NCBI RefSeq assembly: GCF_003217355.1
Contig: NZ_QJTK01000014.1
Coordinates: 18,378 to 82,377 of the forward strand
Direction of reading: 5' to 3'
Source of the DNA: Rhodobacter viridis
GTDB lineage: Bacteria > Pseudomonadota > Alphaproteobacteria > Rhodobacterales > Rhodobacteraceae
DNA: 64,000 nt
In this document: piece by piece, positions 1-13,831 of the stretch
Numbering within the stretch: the first letter of the stretch is position 1
Layout of the letters: the number at the start of each line of letters is the position of its first letter
The notes under the pieces: generated by a model
Seen by the model: the letters and a program-made list of their open reading frames with translations, nothing else
Database searches by the model: none
What the model was told of the DNA's origin: nothing
Made by a program: the position numbers and the translations under genes

Positions 1-171
1 AATCCGTCAACGGGTACGGCGCGACCGCGGGCGTTAAGCAGGCGGATCGGCGCCCCATCCCCCGGGACGGGAGATGATCGCGCTGTTTGCACTGGCGCCG
101 CAAACTCCGTAAGAACCTTGGACGACAGACATCGCCCAGTCCGGCTGGCCCGAAGCGCATCCCGAATCCCA

Positions 172-1293
172 ATGACCCGTCATATCCTCTTCGTCACCGG
201 CACCCGTGCCGATTTCGGCAAGATCGAGCCGCTCGCCATCGCCGCCCGCGATGGGGGGTTCAAGGTCTCGTTCCTTGTCACCGGCATGCACATGCTGGAA
301 CGCTATGGGCTGACCAAGATCGAGGTGCATCGGGTGGCGGGCGCCACCGTGCATGAATTCCTCAACCAGCGCGAGGGCGACCCGCAGGATCTGATCCTCG
401 CGAAGTCGATCACCGGCTTTTCCGACATCTTCGCCGAGTTGCGCCCCGATCTGGTGGTCTTCCACGGCGATCGGATCGAGGCTCTGGCCTGCGCGCTCGT
501 CTGTGCGACGAATTACATCCGCTCGGCCCATATCGAGGGCGGCGAGGTCTCGGGCACGATCGACGAGGTGTTCCGGCATTGCAACACCAAGCTGGCCGCC
601 TGCCATTTCGTGTCTTCGGAAGCGGCGGCGAAGCGGGTGATGACCTTGGGCGAACCGGCTGACAAGATCCATGTGATCGGCTCGCCCGAGCTTGATTTTC
701 ACGCCCGGCCGTCGGGCGTCACCCTGACCGACGTGCTGCGCCGCTATGACATCCCGTTCGACGATTACGGCGTGACGACCTTTCACCCGGTCACCTCGGA
801 AGCGGCGACGATGGGGCGGCAAGCGGCGGATCTGTTCGGGACACTCGACGCCTCGGGACGGAATTTCGTCGTCATCGCACCGAACAACGATCCGGGATCG
901 CGCGATATCTTTGCGGTGCTGGAAAAGCTGCCGCGGGAGCGGTTCCGGCTGATCCCCTCGATGCGGTTTGCGCATTTTTCCGAGCTGATGAAGAACGCCG
1001 CCTGTCTGGTGGGCAATTCGAGCGCGGGGGTGCGCGAGGCGCCGTTTCTGGGCATCCCCTCGCTCGATATCGGGACGCGGCAGACAAACCGGGCCGAGGC
1101 GCCGTCGCTGTTTTCCGCCCATGCGGCGGAGCGGGGGAAGATCGACACTTTCCTGAGCCGCGAATGGGGCAAGCGCTACCCGCCCCATACCGCCTTTGGC
1201 GAGGGCCGCGCTGCCGAGCGCTTCATCGAGGTGCTGGCCGACGAAGGCTTCTGGCAGGGCGGGTTGCAGAAGACCTTCGCCGATCACGGCTGA
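172..1293 (+). CDS. neuC: UDP-N-acetylglucosamine 2-epimerase family (NeuC/LegG-like)
   Basis: A 373-residue hydrolysing 2-epimerase of the NeuC/LegG type. Such enzymes convert UDP- or GDP-linked amino sugars to a free mannosamine-type sugar, the precursor of sialic or legionaminic acids. The N-terminus (ILFVTGTRADFGKIEPL) carries the family's GTRADxxK signature. Later segments include HGDRIEAL, HIEGGEVSGTIDE and GNSSAGVREAP, all typical of this GT-B-like fold. The ATG at 172 is chosen because the conserved N-terminus starts there, although the frame stays open to 118. It converges with the next operon, leaving 2 bases between stops. The neighbouring CMP-sugar synthetase supports a nonulosonic acid pathway, possibly for flagellin or surface glycans. 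Which nucleotide sugar it uses cannot be read from sequence. Confidence 0.88.
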   Translation: MTRHILFVTGTRADFGKIEPLAIAARDGGFKVSFLVTGMHMLERYGLTKIEVHRVAGATVHEFLNQREGDPQDLILAKSITGFSDIFAELRPDLVVFHGDRIEALACALVCATNYIRSAHIEGGEVSGTIDEVFRHCNTKLAACHFVSSEAAAKRVMTLGEPADKIHVIGSPELDFHARPSGVTLTDVLRRYDIPFDDYGVTTFHPVTSEAATMGRQAADLFGTLDASGRNFVVIAPNNDPGSRDIFAVLEKLPRERFRLIPSMRFAHFSELMKNAACLVGNSSAGVREAPFLGIPSLDIGTRQTNRAEAPSLFSAHAAERGKIDTFLSREWGKRYPPHTAFGEGRAAERFIEVLADEGFWQGGLQKTFADHG

Positions 1294-1295
1294 GC

Positions 1296-2243
1296 TCAGC
1301 CCATCTCCATCTCGACCTGCCCGGTGAAGCGGCGAGCCGACCAGGCTGTGGCGACCATCTCGTTCACCGGCCGCATCGTGGTGAAACGCGGCGCGCGCGG
1401 AGAGAGATCCGCCCCCGGCCCTTCGGCGATGAGCCGCAGGAAGTCGCGCATGGCGCCGAGGAACATGTCGTTGCGCTCGAAGACGTAGGATTGGCTGGTG
1501 CGCCGTCCGGGCGTCAGGAACGTGATCTCGGGCGTCAGGAAATCGACCTCGATCAGGCGCTTCAGCCCCACCAGACGGGCGCGGCGGATGAAGACCGGCG
1601 AGAGGTAATCCATCGAGACGGTGCCGACCGGCCCGCCCTCAGCCGCAAGCATCAAGGTCGTGGCGAAATCGACGCCGGGGAACGACGGATGGCCCAGGCT
1701 TTCCGCGCCGCAGAGCGCAAGGTCGGGGAAGAGCGTCATCGCCAGATCGACCTCGTGCGAGAGGTCAAGGAGCACCCCGCCCCCCTCGGGCCGCGCGGCG
1801 TAGCTGTCGCCAAAGCGCCAGTTCGCCCGCCATTGCCGCACGTCATGGCCGATCTCGAAGGAGAAGCGGTAGATGTCGGAGAGATCTTCCGCCGCCAGCG
1901 CCTGCAGCGCCGGATTGTAGCGCATCATGAAGCCAATGAGGCTGCGATCGGCGACCGGAGCCGCGGCGGCATAGATCGCCGCCACCTGTTCGGGCGTGTA
2001 GGCGAGCGGCTTTTCGACGTAGAAAGGCAGGCCCATCCGCGCGCAAGTCTCGATCAACTCCAGCCGGATCTGCGTTTCGGTGGCGATCACCACCCCGTCC
2101 AGATCTGTCCGCGCCGCGAAAGCCGCCGCATCGAAGCTGCGCCAAGGCAGATGCGAGACGGTGCAGCCCAGTGTCGTCAGGTTGGCCGCATGCCGACGCC
2201 CGATCGAGCCTGCGCCGATGACGGCGATCCGGGCGCTTACCAC
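1296..2243 (-). CDS. Gfo/Idh/MocA-family oxidoreductase
   Basis: A 315-residue NAD(P)-dependent oxidoreductase. The N-terminal Rossmann motif is IAVIGAGSIGRRHAANL, and the EKPLAYT segment is the characteristic EKP motif of Gfo/Idh/MocA enzymes. The GTG at 2243 is chosen as start. It overlaps the end of the upstream SDR gene by 7 bases (its first bases, gtggtaagc, contain that gene's TAA stop), which implies translational coupling. The frame is open further upstream, but the extra residues lie over the SDR gene and look unlike a protein of this family. Enzymes of this family accompany NeuA and an SDR in many legionaminic/pseudaminic-type clusters. Substrate unknown. Confidence 0.85.
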   Translation of the reverse strand: MVSARIAVIGAGSIGRRHAANLTTLGCTVSHLPWRSFDAAAFAARTDLDGVVIATETQIRLELIETCARMGLPFYVEKPLAYTPEQVAAIYAAAAPVADRSLIGFMMRYNPALQALAAEDLSDIYRFSFEIGHDVRQWRANWRFGDSYAARPEGGGVLLDLSHEVDLAMTLFPDLALCGAESLGHPSFPGVDFATTLMLAAEGGPVGTVSMDYLSPVFIRRARLVGLKRLIEVDFLTPEITFLTPGRRTSQSYVFERNDMFLGAMRDFLRLIAEGPGADLSPRAPRFTTMRPVNEMVATAWSARRFTGQVEMEMG

Positions 2244-3028
2244 GCCGAGAACCCGCCATCGACATTGACCAGCTGCCCGGTCATGTAACCCGCGCCTGCC
2301 GAGCACAGGAACAGCATCGCATCGGCGATCTCATCCGGTTTCGCCATGCGGTTGAGCATGATCAACTCGCCCACGCGGCGCTGGAATTCCTCGGAATGGT
2401 TGTTGAAGACCGCGCCGGGGGCGATGGTGTTGACGGTGGCGCCGCGCGGTGCCCAGTAGCCCGCGAGCCAGACGGTCAGGCCGTGGATGCCCGCCTTGGT
2501 CACGCCGTAAGCCGAGAAATTCTTGAACGGCATGCCGTCATAGATCGGGTGATGCGCGCCGTTCAGCGCATACATCGAGGCGACGTTGATCAGCGTCGCG
2601 GGCCAGCGGCCGACGATGTCGCGGTCCATCTGCCGGGCCACCATGAAGGCGCCGGTGAGGTTGGTGCGCAGGGTGCGCTCGAAATCGGCGACCGAGGTAT
2701 CGGCGAAATCCGGGAAGGGCTTGCCCGCGCCCATCAGCATCTCGCCGGTGATCGCGGCATTGTTCAGAACCACATTGGGCTCCCAGCCATCGGCCAGAAC
2801 GCGCTGGAAGATCTCGGTCACCTGCGCTTCATCACCCACGTCCAGATCGTAGAAGCGAAAGGCCTCGTTGCCCGCATGCGCCGCTTGCAGCGCCTCGGCC
2901 CGATGGCCGGGCAGATCGGTCGCCACGACGCGGGCGCCCTGATCGAGCATCCGGCGCACATAGGTCGAGCCCAGCACACCGCCCGAGCCGGTGATGAAAA
3001 TGGTGCGGCCCGAAAGTTGGTTCGTCAT
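2237..3028 (-). CDS. Short-chain dehydrogenase (PtmA-like)
   Basis: A 263-residue classical SDR. It shows the cofactor motif TGSGGVLGSTY near residue 14, the NNAAITG motif near residue 90 and the catalytic triad region with YGVTKAG (Tyr and Lys). The C-terminus (GQLVNVDGGFSAW) is typical of the family. It lies between a CMP-sugar synthetase (1 base upstream) and a Gfo/Idh/MocA oxidoreductase (7-base overlap downstream). That order matches SDRs called PtmA in Campylobacter flagellin-glycan loci. I infer a role in nonulosonic-acid or flagellar-glycan synthesis from this context. The sequence alone shows only an NAD(P)-dependent alcohol/ketone oxidoreductase. Confidence 0.85.
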   Translation of the reverse strand: MTNQLSGRTIFITGSGGVLGSTYVRRMLDQGARVVATDLPGHRAEALQAAHAGNEAFRFYDLDVGDEAQVTEIFQRVLADGWEPNVVLNNAAITGEMLMGAGKPFPDFADTSVADFERTLRTNLTGAFMVARQMDRDIVGRWPATLINVASMYALNGAHHPIYDGMPFKNFSAYGVTKAGIHGLTVWLAGYWAPRGATVNTIAPGAVFNNHSEEFQRRVGELIMLNRMAKPDEIADAMLFLCSAGAGYMTGQLVNVDGGFSAW

Positions 3029-3029
3029 C

Positions 3030-3734
3030 TCAGTTTCCTTCCGCGATGCGGTCGTTCATCAGCATTTCGACCAGCCGGAAATCAAACGGCGTGTCGATGT
3101 CAAGGCAGCGCTCGGGCGGCATCTCGAAGGGGATCACCCGGCCTTCGTAGATCGTCTTCGCCCGGCGCAGATAGTCCGAGGACAGCACATAGGTCGAGGC
3201 CGCATGTTCCCAGACCTTGGGCGCGGATTGCCGCGACCAGACCCCGCCCGGCAGCGGCTTCGAGACATGCAGCGCCCCGGTTTCATCCGCCTCGACGAGG
3301 TTGAAATAGGGGTTCTTGCGCGCCTCGCAGACGCTCATCACCATGTCGGGCTTTTCGCGGGCGAAAAGATCGAGCGCGCCGTCAAGGTCTTCGGGCAGGC
3401 GCAGCGGCGAGGTGCAATCGAGATCGACGAAGGTGGTCACGGGCTTGCCCAAAGCCGCCTGCCCGGCCTCGAGCGCATGTTGCCAGACGCCCCATTTCGG
3501 CGCCGCGTCAGTCGCCAGATGTTCAGGCCGCAGCCCGATCGGCAGCGCGCCTTTCGCCACCGCATGCTCGTAAATGCGTTCGTCATCGGTCGAGACGACA
3601 ACGGCATCGATGCGCGGATTGGCGAAGAGTTGATCGAGCGACCAGTCGATCAGCGGCTTGCCCGCGATCAGCCGGAAGTCCTTGCCGGGCACGCCTTTCG
3701 AGCCCTTGCGTGCGCCGATATGGCCCAGGATCAT
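3030..3734 (-). CDS. neuA: CMP-N-acetylneuraminate/legionaminate cytidylyltransferase family
   Basis: A 234-residue cytidylyltransferase. The N-terminus (MILGHIGARKGSKGVPGKDF) is a variant of the family's ARxGSKGIPxKN nucleotide-binding signature. IAGKPLIDWSLDQ, the VDLDCTSPLR segment and a late DIDTPFDF acidic motif also fit. It activates a nonulosonic acid as CMP-sugar for glycosyltransferases. It is the first gene of a minus-strand operon (neuA, SDR, Gfo/Idh/MocA). The 247 bases upstream (3735-3981) hold no convincing gene and presumably the promoter. Whether the substrate is sialic, legionaminic or pseudaminic acid is open. The PtmA-like neighbour tilts toward legionaminic acid (LegF/PtmB). 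Confidence 0.85.
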   Translation of the reverse strand: MILGHIGARKGSKGVPGKDFRLIAGKPLIDWSLDQLFANPRIDAVVVSTDDERIYEHAVAKGALPIGLRPEHLATDAAPKWGVWQHALEAGQAALGKPVTTFVDLDCTSPLRLPEDLDGALDLFAREKPDMVMSVCEARKNPYFNLVEADETGALHVSKPLPGGVWSRQSAPKVWEHAASTYVLSSDYLRRAKTIYEGRVIPFEMPPERCLDIDTPFDFRLVEMLMNDRIAEGN

Positions 3735-3981
3735 GCGAAGTCCCCTTGCCGGTCACCGGCGATCAGGTTGCTGTGAGGAAGGTCTCGGCCCGGCGCGGCG
3801 GCGCTTCGGGCAGGAACGGGCTTTTCCATGCGCTGCCAGATGTCGGCAAGGTGGTGCACGGGTCAGCCTCGCGGATGGAGAAGGTGGCCGCACCATCGGG
3901 GAGAGGGGGGCGAAAGTCAAGCTGACGCGAGGCGCGACGGCCCCGCCCCCGCATGACGGGACTTTGAAGGGCGTCCCGGGC

Positions 3982-4332
3982 TCAGCCCACGTCCCAATCG
4001 TCTTCATGGGCGCAGCCGCCGATCGCCAGCCAGTCGGCGCGGACGCGGGCAACGCGGGTGTCGCCCCAGGTGCGGAAGACGATGACGAAACCCTCGGGCG
4101 TGATCATGTCCGAGGTGATGTCCATGCGCGGATTGTGCTTCTGATCAATGTCCCACATCGACAGCGAGACCTGCACCGCCGGGCTCTCGCGGAAGGGCTC
4201 GTCGAAGATGACGGCGCGGCGCAATTCGCGCGGGCCCTCGCCCGTCCACATCACGCCACCGTCCTGATAATCCGAAAACAGCACCAGCGAGCCTTGCGCC
4301 ACGCCGATCCGGGTCGAGGAATACTTCTTCAT
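3982..4332 (-). CDS. H-type lectin domain protein
   Basis: A 116-residue cytoplasmic-looking protein that is almost entirely one H-type lectin (H_lectin, PF09458-like) fold. Motifs include GSLVLFSDYQDGGVMWTG, then the RRAVIFDEPF and FVIVFRTWGDTRVARV strands. Family members bind carbohydrate, classically N-acetylgalactosamine. No signal peptide is visible. The ATG at 4332 has an AAAGGCAG ribosome site. It lies downstream of the atp operon, past that operon's terminator, so it is probably reached by readthrough or its own promoter in the 126-base gap. Function in bacteria is unknown. The adjacency to ATP synthase may simply be conserved order. Confidence 0.75.
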   Translation of the reverse strand: MKKYSSTRIGVAQGSLVLFSDYQDGGVMWTGEGPRELRRAVIFDEPFRESPAVQVSLSMWDIDQKHNPRMDITSDMITPEGFVIVFRTWGDTRVARVRADWLAIGGCAHEDDWDVG

Positions 4333-4394
4333 CTGCCTTTACCGTTCACTCCGGTCGTCCACTCAACTTACGCTAATCCGCGGCGCGGAAAGAA

Positions 4395-4434
4395 AAAAGC
4401 GAAAAGCAAAGGCCCCGGCGCGAAGACCGGGGCC
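4395..4434 (-). terminator. Intrinsic terminator of the atpHAGDC operon
   Basis: The sequence shows the perfect 8-bp hairpin GGCCCCGG / CCGGGGCC (4411-4418 and 4427-4434, loop 8 nt). Read on the minus strand, it is followed by a T-rich run (TTTGCTTTTCGCTTTTTT). It lies about 25 bases past the atpC stop, and the downstream lectin gene starts about 60 bases further on. Confidence 0.85.
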
Positions 4435-4458
4435 CAAACTCGCCTAAGAGGTGATCCC

Positions 4459-4857
4459 TCAGAGGTTGATGTGCGTGCCAAGCGCTTCCATGTCGGCGAG
4501 CATCTTGGCGGCGGCATCGGCCACCGTCGGATGCGCCGCATCGGCGACTTTCTTGGCCTCGGCCAGCATCTCGGCATGAACCGCGGCGGTCAGTTCCGCC
4601 TTGGTCAGACCGCGCTCGGCCAGAACGGTCACCTTGTCGCCCGAAACCTCGGCGAAGCCGCCGGTCACGGCGTAGTCGGCCGTGCCTTCGGCGCTGACCA
4701 CGGTCAGGATGCCCGGCCGCAGCGAAAGGATGACGGGCGCATGGCCCGGCATCGCCGTCAGGTCGCCTTCCACGCCGGGAAGACGGACCTCGCGGGCCTG
4801 AACGGAAGCGAGCTTCCGTTCGGGCGAGACGAGGTCGAACTGCATCGTATCGGCCAT
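4459..4857 (-). CDS. atpC: F1 ATP synthase subunit epsilon
   Basis: A 132-residue epsilon subunit, part of the F1 central stalk that couples rotation to catalysis and can inhibit ATP hydrolysis. The N-terminal beta-sandwich is clear: FDLVSPERKLASVQAREVRLPGVEGDLTAMPGHAPV, with the usual GDLTAMPGHAP signature. The C-terminal helical part is present. It is the last gene of the minus-strand atpHAGDC operon, 9 bases after atpD, and is followed by a strong terminator. Confidence 0.96.
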   Translation of the reverse strand: MADTMQFDLVSPERKLASVQAREVRLPGVEGDLTAMPGHAPVILSLRPGILTVVSAEGTADYAVTGGFAEVSGDKVTVLAERGLTKAELTAAVHAEMLAEAKKVADAAHPTVADAAAKMLADMEALGTHINL

Positions 4858-4866
4858 GATGCCCCC

Positions 4867-6291
<1,425 letters not shown>

Positions 6292-6306
6292 CTATCTCCG
6301 GTTCCG

Positions 6307-7179
6307 TCAGAGCGCCTCGGCGCCCGAGATGATTTCGATGAGCTCTTTGGTGATGGCGGCCTGACGCGAACGGTTGAACTCGATGGTCAAACGATCGATC
6401 ATGTCACCCGCGTTGCGGGTGGCGTTGTCCATGGCCGACATCTGCGCCCCGTTGAAGGACGCATTGTTTTCCAGCAGCGCGGCGAAGATCGCCGTGGCCA
6501 CCGCACGCGGCAGAAGCGCGGTCAGGATTTCCTGATCGCCCGGTTCGTAGTCGTAGACCGCCGAGGCCGAAGCCGCTTCGGTTTCGAACTGCGCCGGGAT
6601 CACCTGCTTGGCGGTCGGCACCTGGCTGATCACGCTCTCGAAGGTCGAGAAGAAGATCGTCGCGACATCGTATTCGCCCGCGTCGAAGCGGTCGAGGATG
6701 TTCTGGGCAATCTTCTGCGCCACCGGGTAGCTCAGCTTCTTCACTTCGCTCAGGTCGATGTGGTCGATGTAGTACTGGCCCAGATCGCGACGCAGGGCGT
6801 CGCGACCTTTCTTGCCGACGGTGAGGATCTTCACCGTCTTGCCGGCCGCCAGCAGTTCATTCGCCTTCGCCTTCGCGAGCTTCGCGATGTTGGCGTTGAA
6901 GCCGCCGCAAAGCCCGCGCTCGCCCGTCATGACGACGAGGAGATGGACCTTGTCGGAGCCCGTGCCAGCCAGCAGGCGGGGAGCGCCTTCGGTCGAGCCC
7001 ACCGCAGAGGCAAGGCTCGACATCACGGCGTTCATCCGCTCGGCATAGGGCCGGGCAGCTTCGGCGCTTTCCTGGGCGCGGCGAAGTTTCGCCGCCGCGA
7101 CCATCTGCATCGCTTTCGTGATCTTGCGAGTGTTCTTGACACTCACGATCCGGTTTTTGAGGTCCTTAAGGCTGGGCAT
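6307..7179 (-). CDS. atpG: F1 ATP synthase subunit gamma
   Basis: A 290-residue gamma subunit, the rotating central shaft. The N-terminus ([35 protein letters not shown]) is the strongly conserved coiled-coil start. The [10 protein letters not shown] motif follows, and the C-terminal helix has [13 protein letters not shown] and [15 protein letters not shown]. Complete and unbroken, 20 bases after atpA. Confidence 0.97.
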   Translation of the reverse strand: MPSLKDLKNRIVSVKNTRKITKAMQMVAAAKLRRAQESAEAARPYAERMNAVMSSLASAVGSTEGAPRLLAGTGSDKVHLLVVMTGERGLCGGFNANIAKLAKAKANELLAAGKTVKILTVGKKGRDALRRDLGQYYIDHIDLSEVKKLSYPVAQKIAQNILDRFDAGEYDVATIFFSTFESVISQVPTAKQVIPAQFETEAASASAVYDYEPGDQEILTALLPRAVATAIFAALLENNASFNGAQMSAMDNATRNAGDMIDRLTIEFNRSRQAAITKELIEIISGAEAL

Positions 7180-7199
7180 CTCCCTGTCCTTTCAGGCCG

Positions 7200-8728
<1,529 letters not shown>

Positions 8729-8729
<1 letters not shown>

Positions 8730-9289
8730 TATCCAACCTCTTTCATGGCGTTCTGGAGGGAAGCGAGTTTGGCTTTGACCGTGGTGTCGATCATGCGCGA
8801 ACCCAGCTTGACGATCATGCCACCGATGAGGCTCTCATCGACGGCGACGTTCAGTTTGACGGTCTTGCCCGTCTGTTTCGCCAGCGTCGCCGCCAGCTTG
8901 TCGACCTGCGCCGTGGACAGCGCGGTAGCCGACGTGACGTCGGCGGTCATCTCGCCCTTGGCTTCGGCGATTGCGGCAGCGAGCCCGGCGAGGAGCTGCG
9001 GCAGCGCGAACAGCCGGCGTTTGCCCGCCATCAGCTTGAGCCCGTTGGCGAGCGGTGCCGACAGGCCCATCTTCGCGGCCACCGCGGCGATCGCGGCGCC
9101 TTGTTCGTCGCGGCTGTAGACCGGCGACGAAATCAGGTCACGCAGGTCCGCCGAAGCGGCCAGAGCCGCCGTCAGCGCATCCACGTCAGCCGAGAGCGCG
9201 TCGATGCCCTTGGCTTCCTGCGCGAGGTCGAAGATGGCCGTGGCATAACGCCCGGCAATGGCTGCGGAAATCGAAGCTGGTTCGGACAC
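8729..9289 (-). CDS. atpH: F1 ATP synthase subunit delta (OSCP)
   Basis: A 186-residue delta subunit linking F1 to the peripheral stalk. The N-terminus reads [22 protein letters not shown], the family's usual start, and the C-terminal half includes the [21 protein letters not shown] motif. Two GTG codons are possible. The one at 9289 is chosen because GGAAGG lies 6 bases upstream of it. The GTG at 9295 abuts that ribosome site. First gene of the F1 operon, so the operon promoter lies in the following 315-base gap. Confidence 0.94.
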
Positions 9290-9604
9290 GTCCACCCTTC
9301 CGATGCTTTTGCCTCCGCACGCCGACGACCGAAACGTAACCGTTCCGTCACCGATTCAGAGGCCCCCCTCGGCGCCCAAGTATCTCCCGCGCGCCGCATT
9401 CGGGGTTGCGTCTAGCAGAGCATAAAGACCCTCGCAACCATCTTGGCGGCATGAATCTACATCAGGCTGGCACATTTTCTGCACAAGCACGGAGTGTTAG
9501 CGCAAAGGGTCGGACGCACCCGTTCTGCGTCCCCCAACCGCGGGACGAAGTGACGCGGAAACGCACATTTTCGCGATGGCGATTCTCTCGTGCGATCGGG
9601 GCGC
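9290..9604. other. Intergenic region upstream of the atp operon
   Basis: This 315-base gap holds no supportable gene on either strand. It lies between the atpH start and the 3' end of a methyltransferase gene that is also on the minus strand, so it must hold the atp promoter and the 3' untranslated end of the methyltransferase transcript. A weak sigma70-like promoter is listed separately. A sigma54-like element on the plus strand (TGGCAC, 5 bases, CTGCA at 9468-9483) has no gene to serve. Confidence 0.6.
9409..9437 (-). promoter_or_regulatory. Possible promoter of atpHAGDC
   Basis: On the minus strand TTGCGA (9432-9437) and TAGACG (9409-9414) are separated by 17 bases. This gives a leader of about 110 nt before atpH. 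The -35 matches the consensus at four of six positions and the -10 at three of six, so this is only a candidate. Confidence 0.3.
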
Positions 9605-10363
9605 TCAGGTGCGACCGACGACCGGCTTTGCTGCCCCTTCGAGGATCGAAAGCGGCTTGCGCACCGCCGCCCCCAGCCCGGTGCGGCGCGGCGAATGCAC
9701 CTGCTTGATGACTTCCAGCATCACCACCCCCGCCGCAAGGTAGCCCGCCGCCCGTGTGCCGAGCCGCTCCCAGACCTCGGACGAGCGCAGCCAGAACCGC
9801 CGCTGCGAGGGCGGAATGTACAGCGCGGCCGCCTGACGCTCGGGGGCGAACCCCACCCTTCGTGCCTGCGCTTCAAGCTGACCCATCGTATAGGGGCGAC
9901 CAAAGCCGAAAGGCGTGGTCTCGCGCGGGGCCCAAAGCCCGACCCGGTTCGGCACGATGAAGAGCGCCCGCCCCCCGGGGCCGAGCGCGCGCCAGCATTC
10001 GTCCATCAGCGCATCGGGGTCATCCGAGACTTCAAGCCCGTGCAGCACCACCAGCCGATCGATCATCCCGGTCTCGACCGGCCAGTTCGTTTCCGCGCAC
10101 AGGACCGAGACATTCGGCTCGCCCGCGGGCCAGGGCATCACGCCCTGCTGCGCGGGCATCAGCCCGATCACCCGCCGCGCCTGCCCGAGGTAGGGCCGCA
10201 GCAGCGGCACCGCGAAACCATAGCCCGCCACCGTCAGCCCGGCCACGCCGGAGGGGGTGTTGGGCCACAGCTCCACCACCTTGTCGCGGATCGCCTTTTG
10301 CGCCGTGCGGCCAAGCTGGGTCCGGTAATAGAAATCACGCAGGTCGAGCACGTCGAGATGCAT
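9605..10363 (-). CDS. Class I SAM-dependent methyltransferase
   Basis: A 252-residue protein with a methyltransferase type 11-like core. [15 protein letters not shown] is the SAM-binding loop region. [27 protein letters not shown] segment and [14 protein letters not shown] follow, the latter being the post-motif III strand. Start ATG at 10363 ([15 protein letters not shown]); the frame remains open upstream over the divergent gloB gene, but that part is shadow. It is divergent from gloB with 60 bases between starts. In many alphaproteobacteria a methyltransferase of this type sits beside gloB. The substrate is unknown. Confidence 0.85.
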   Translation of the reverse strand: MHLDVLDLRDFYYRTQLGRTAQKAIRDKVVELWPNTPSGVAGLTVAGYGFAVPLLRPYLGQARRVIGLMPAQQGVMPWPAGEPNVSVLCAETNWPVETGMIDRLVVLHGLEVSDDPDALMDECWRALGPGGRALFIVPNRVGLWAPRETTPFGFGRPYTMGQLEAQARRVGFAPERQAAALYIPPSQRRFWLRSSEVWERLGTRAAGYLAAGVVMLEVIKQVHSPRRTGLGAAVRKPLSILEGAAKPVVGRT

Positions 10364-10423
10364 TGCAGGTTGGCCTTCCTTCGGCGAAGCTGGGTCAGGA
10401 TAGCGAAAGATGCGCAAAAGACC

Positions 10424-11194
10424 ATGACCCTCGAACTGATCCCGATCCCCTGTCTGAAAGACAATTACGCCTGGCTCTGGCACGATACCGCCACCGATAC
10501 CGTCGTCGTGGTCGATGTCCCCGAGGCCACCCCGGTTCTGAACGCGCTGGCCGAACGGAACTGGCAGTTGCATCACATCCTGATCACGCATCACCATGCC
10601 GACCACATCGCGGGGGTCGAGGCCTTGGCACAGGCCACCGGGGCGAAAGTGGCGGGGGCGGCGGCCGATGCGCATCGCCTGCCGCCGCTCGATCATCCGG
10701 TGGCGCCCGGCGATGTCGTGCATCTGGGGATGGAGGCGGCGCAGGTTCTGGCGGCGGATGGCCATACGGTCGGGCATATCGCCTGGTATCTGCCGGGGGC
10801 GGGGCTGCTCTTTTCCGGCGACAGTCTGATGAGCTGGGGCTGCGGGCGGCTTTTCGAGGGCACGCCCGCGCAGATGTTCGACACGCTCGCCCGTCTGGCC
10901 GCCCTGCCCGCCGAAACGCTCGTCTGTTCGGGGCATGAATACACCGCCGCGAACGGCCGTTTCGCGCTCTCGCTCGAACCCGGCAACGGGCGGCTGCACG
11001 ACCGGATGGACCGGGTGACGGCGCTGCGGCTGGCGGGTGAACCGAGCCTGCCGGTGCATCTGGGCGAGGAGTTGGCGACGAATCCCTTCCTGCGCAGCCA
11101 TGACGCCGCGTTGCGTGCAGCACTTGGCATGGCCGAAGAGGCAAGCCCGCTTTCGGTCTTTACCGAGGCCCGCGCCCGCAAAGACAAGTTCTGA
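10424..11194 (+). CDS. gloB: Hydroxyacylglutathione hydrolase (glyoxalase II)
   Basis: A 256-residue metallo-beta-lactamase-fold enzyme that hydrolyses S-D-lactoylglutathione to lactate and glutathione, the second step of methylglyoxal detoxification. The metal-binding motif [10 protein letters not shown] is near residue 55. The further ligands appear as the H in [12 protein letters not shown] in FSGDSLM and H in [15 protein letters not shown], all as expected for glyoxalase II. The C-terminal half holds the glutathione-binding helical domain (NPFLRSHD). ATG at 10424 chosen from the conserved [17 protein letters not shown] start. Confidence 0.95.
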   Translation: MTLELIPIPCLKDNYAWLWHDTATDTVVVVDVPEATPVLNALAERNWQLHHILITHHHADHIAGVEALAQATGAKVAGAAADAHRLPPLDHPVAPGDVVHLGMEAAQVLAADGHTVGHIAWYLPGAGLLFSGDSLMSWGCGRLFEGTPAQMFDTLARLAALPAETLVCSGHEYTAANGRFALSLEPGNGRLHDRMDRVTALRLAGEPSLPVHLGEELATNPFLRSHDAALRAALGMAEEASPLSVFTEARARKDKF

Positions 11195-11369
11195 AAGCAT
11201 TTTTGCACGGTGCCTGCGGATCGCGCGGAACCCTCACCCTTTGGTCAGATTTGCAACACAGCGTGGAGAGGTGGAAAAAACACGCAAGCGGGTCTTGAAG
11301 CGCGGCGAAATCCACCGAAACTTAATCACATGAGGCCAGTATCGGGAGACCCGAGGAAAGGAGCGCCGC

Positions 11370-13691
<2,322 letters not shown>

Positions 13692-13785
13692 GCTTCGGCC
13701 GCGGCGGGTCGGCGCTGACGGTCACATGCGCAGGAGCGCGCCCAATGGCGCGTGACCGGGCCAATATCGCTGTGCTACGCTTTTC

Positions 13786-13818
13786 AGGCGCTCCCTCGGG
13801 GGCGCCTGTTCTGTTTTG
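13786..13818 (+). terminator. Possible terminator after clpA
   Basis: Hairpin AGGCGC / GCGCCT (13786-13791 and 13802-13807) followed by GTTCTGTTTTG. It sits about 95 bases past the clpA stop and just before the M23 peptidase start. The T-run is interrupted, so termination strength is uncertain. Confidence 0.45.
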
Positions 13819-13831
13819 CGGGGATATTGCG

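Noticed and set aside
1..171. Possible 3' end of a gene to the left (open frame to a TGA at 75-77)
   Set aside because: The 24 visible codons match nothing I recognise, and the other two frames are equally short, so no gene is claimed.
34..1287. Long antisense open frame over the neuC-like gene
   Set aside because: High-GC shadow frame; Arg/His/Gly-rich with no family features. Many similar long shadows exist elsewhere (for example 3658-7323 and 11322-13532).
3735..3981. Small open frames between neuA and the lectin gene
   Set aside because: No conserved sequence, no ribosome site and no continuity with neighbours; treated as the neuA upstream region.
11195..11369. clpS upstream of clpA
   Set aside because: No frame in this gap resembles ClpS; the short open frame there is not protein-like.
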